Source: Proteobacteria bacterium ST_bin11
Lineage (GTDB): Bacteria > Pseudomonadota > Gammaproteobacteria > Methylococcales > Methylomonadaceae
Assembly (NCBI GenBank): GCA_002083615.1
Contig: MSXO01000012.1
Span: 1 to 64,000 of the forward strand
DNA: 64,000 bases
Direction: 5' to 3'
Made by a program: the position numbers and the translations under genes. The notes under the pieces are model-generated. The model ran no database searches. It had not been told where the DNA came from and saw only the letters and a list, made by a program, of their open reading frames with translations. Positions 62,449 through 64,000 of this stretch are shown here, piece after piece (within the stretch, counting starts at the first letter, position 1; each line of letters begins with the position of its first letter).

Positions 62449-63303
62449 TTATTTCTGATTCTTGAAATATTTGAAGAAGTCTGAATTCGGTTCCAGCACC
62501 ATGATGTTGCCGGATTTACCCAAGCTTTCCTTGTAAGCGATCAGACTGCGGTAGAAAGCGAAGAAATCGCTGTCCTCGCTATACGCTTTAGCAAAGATAT
62601 CGGCGGCTTTCGCATCGCCTTCGCCTCGCATTACTTCGGAATCTCGGTAAGCATTCGCCAAAATGATCTCGCGTTGCTTATCCGCATCAGCACGAATACG
62701 CTCTGCAGCTTCCGAACCTTGCGAACGAAACTCCCGCGCTACCCGCGCCCGTTCCGCTTCCATCCGTTGATAAACCGAAGTACTGACTTCAGCAGGCAAA
62801 TCGATGCGTTTGACTTGCACGTCGACGATGGTGATACCCAGCTTCGCTGCGTAAGGAGACACGTTGGTAATCAACGCGTCACGAATTGCGCTGCGGTCAG
62901 TAGAGACCAATTGTTTGATCTCGCGTTTACTGAACTCGCTACGCGCAGAGTCTTTGATGATTTGATCGAGACGAATGTTTGCCTGATTCACGTCCCCGGC
63001 GACAGTAGTGTAAAAGGTCTTAACATCCCCTATGCGCCATTTCACGAATGAATCGACGATAACGTTCTTCTTTTCCGCCGTTAAAAAACGTTCCGGCGTG
63101 GAGTCCATGGTCAGAATCCGCGCGTCGAATTTTTTGACGTTATTGATAAAAGGCAGCTTGAAATGCATTCCCGGCTGGAAGTCAGCACCCACAATTTCGC
63201 CCAATTGAAATTTGATTACTCGCTCGGTTTCGGTAACGGTAAATACCGACATCGAGAACAAGATCACCACTGCGCCAACGGCGACTAAAATCTTATTGCC
63301 CAT
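62449..63303 (-). CDS. hflC: FtsH protease modulator HflC
   Basis: The 284-residue protein has an N-terminal membrane anchor (ILVAVGAVVILFSMSVFTV) and an SPFH/band-7 domain (ETERVIKFQLGEIVGADFQPGMHFKLPFI), with a coiled C-terminal part. It forms a large periplasmic complex with HflK that holds the FtsH protease. It starts one base after the hflK stop. Confidence 0.96.
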   Translation of the reverse strand: MGNKILVAVGAVVILFSMSVFTVTETERVIKFQLGEIVGADFQPGMHFKLPFINNVKKFDARILTMDSTPERFLTAEKKNVIVDSFVKWRIGDVKTFYTTVAGDVNQANIRLDQIIKDSARSEFSKREIKQLVSTDRSAIRDALITNVSPYAAKLGITIVDVQVKRIDLPAEVSTSVYQRMEAERARVAREFRSQGSEAAERIRADADKQREIILANAYRDSEVMRGEGDAKAADIFAKAYSEDSDFFAFYRSLIAYKESLGKSGNIMVLEPNSDFFKYFKNQK

Positions 63304-63304
63304 C

Positions 63305-64000
63305 TTATCGTCCTCTCACATCGCGATCACGGCTTGACGCGCGCACATCGGTTTTGATTTCTTTCACAGGCTGGGAGGGTAAAGAAACCGGTTCGTGACT
63401 AATCAATGGTGCCGACGAAGCGTCCTCGACAGCCTTATTAGCCAGTTTCTCCAGCGGCAAATACATAATGTTATTGCCACCTTTTACATCGACCAATACG
63501 TTGTTTGAGCGACCCAAAACCAATTCCATCGCTTCGATATACATCCGCTGCTTAGTGACCGCAGGGGCTTTCTTGTATTCAGTGAGCAATTGCGAGAAGC
63601 GGCTGACATCACCATTCGCGCGAGCAATAACTTTTTCTTTGTAACCTTCGGACTCCTGCACGATACGTGACGCCGCGCCGCGGGCCTTAGGTACAACATC
63701 GTTAGAATAAGCTTCCGCTTCGTTGATCAGGCGCTGCTTGTCTTCCCGCGCCTTGATGGCATCTTCGAAAGAACCTTGTACTTGTTCGGGCGGCTGCGCG
63801 TCTTGCAAATTCACGCTGGTGATCAGAATGCCGGTTTTATAGGCATCCATTACCGCTTGAATTTCGGATTTAACCGCCAGCACGATGTCACTACGTCCTT
63901 CGGTTAATACAAAATCCATATCGCTGCGACCAATAACACCACGTTGCACACTTTCGGTGACTTGTTTTAACGTTGAGGCCGGATCAAGCACGTTAAAAGC
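63305..64000 (-). CDS. hflK: FtsH protease modulator HflK, C-terminal part
   Basis: The gene is cut by the right window edge; 231 C-terminal residues are visible and the reading frame is open to the edge. FNVLDPASTLKQVTES, VIGRSDMDFVLTEGRSDI and AIKAREDKQRLINEAEAYSNDVVPKARG are typical of the HflK band-7 domain. The membrane anchor and the Gly-rich N-terminus are outside the window. Confidence 0.96.
   Translation of the reverse strand, partial: AFNVLDPASTLKQVTESVQRGVIGRSDMDFVLTEGRSDIVLAVKSEIQAVMDAYKTGILITSVNLQDAQPPEQVQGSFEDAIKAREDKQRLINEAEAYSNDVVPKARGAASRIVQESEGYKEKVIARANGDVSRFSQLLTEYKKAPAVTKQRMYIEAMELVLGRSNNVLVDVKGGNNIMYLPLEKLANKAVEDASSAPLISHEPVSLPSQPVKEIKTDVRASSRDRDVRGR

Overview
The window looks like chromosomal DNA of a gammaproteobacterial methanotroph, most likely Methylomonas or a close relative in the Methylococcaceae. 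This is inferred from gene content and protein character: gammaproteobacterial gene orders (rimP-nusA-infB-rbfA-truB-rpsO-pnp, hflK-hflC-hisZ-purA, rpsF-rpsR-rplI, fleSR-fliEFGHIJK), exosortase-type surface proteins including one with a VPVPGAVWLFGS C-terminus, and a split dihydroxyacetone kinase. No methane-oxidation gene lies in the window, so the genus is a guess. Nearly all genes are intact. The first (an OmpA-like C-terminus) and the last (hflK) are cut by the window edges. I see no insertion sequence, prophage, CRISPR array or rRNA.

Layout. 1-4.4 kb: OmpA end, a DUF389 membrane protein, a GNAT protein with an extra C-terminal domain, and a thiamine-diphosphate 2-keto acid decarboxylase. 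4.5-13.2 kb: the translation/transcription operon rimP-nusA-infB-rbfA-truB-rpsO-pnp on the minus strand, with a hairpin-rich leader. 13.8-14.0 kb: two tandem tRNA-Phe genes with a clear promoter. 14.2-17.5 kb: a HAD phosphatase, convergent dhaK and dhaL, and two small unknown genes. 17.8-32 kb: biosynthesis and housekeeping (argD-argF, an SH3 protein, ilvD, a membrane-anchored AlbA_2-type protein, argA, a GDP-mannose hydrolase with cpdA, rppH, a HAD-IB phosphatase, a TusA-like protein, cysG, a small cytochrome c, argG). 32-39.7 kb: waaA, a surface protein with exosortase-type C-terminus, ppsA, and a FIST sensor/diguanylate cyclase pair. 39.8-42.9 kb: rpsF-rpsR-DUF2232-rplI-hldD. 43-52.7 kb: flagellar genes fliK-J-I-H-G-F-E and their regulators fleR-fleS. 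52.8-56.7 kb: the exosortase-system TPR protein PrsT and a PEP-CTERM protein. 56.8-64 kb: argC, a quinone oxidoreductase with a mercaptopyruvate-type sulfurtransferase, purA, hisZ, hflC and hflK.

How the parts fit. Five arginine genes (argD, argF, argA, argG, argC) are spread over 40 kb in four units. The flagellar block carries its own two-component regulator and a good sigma-54 promoter before fliE. PrsT, the PEP-CTERM protein and the VPVPG-type protein are parts of an exosortase surface-display system whose sortase is not in this window. The most interesting non-coding signals are a strong terminator-like hairpin directly in front of rimP, a nested 54-nt hairpin just upstream of the VPVPG-type surface gene beside sigma-54-like and CRP-like sites, and a 9-bp tandem repeat in the leader of the FIST/GGDEF pair.
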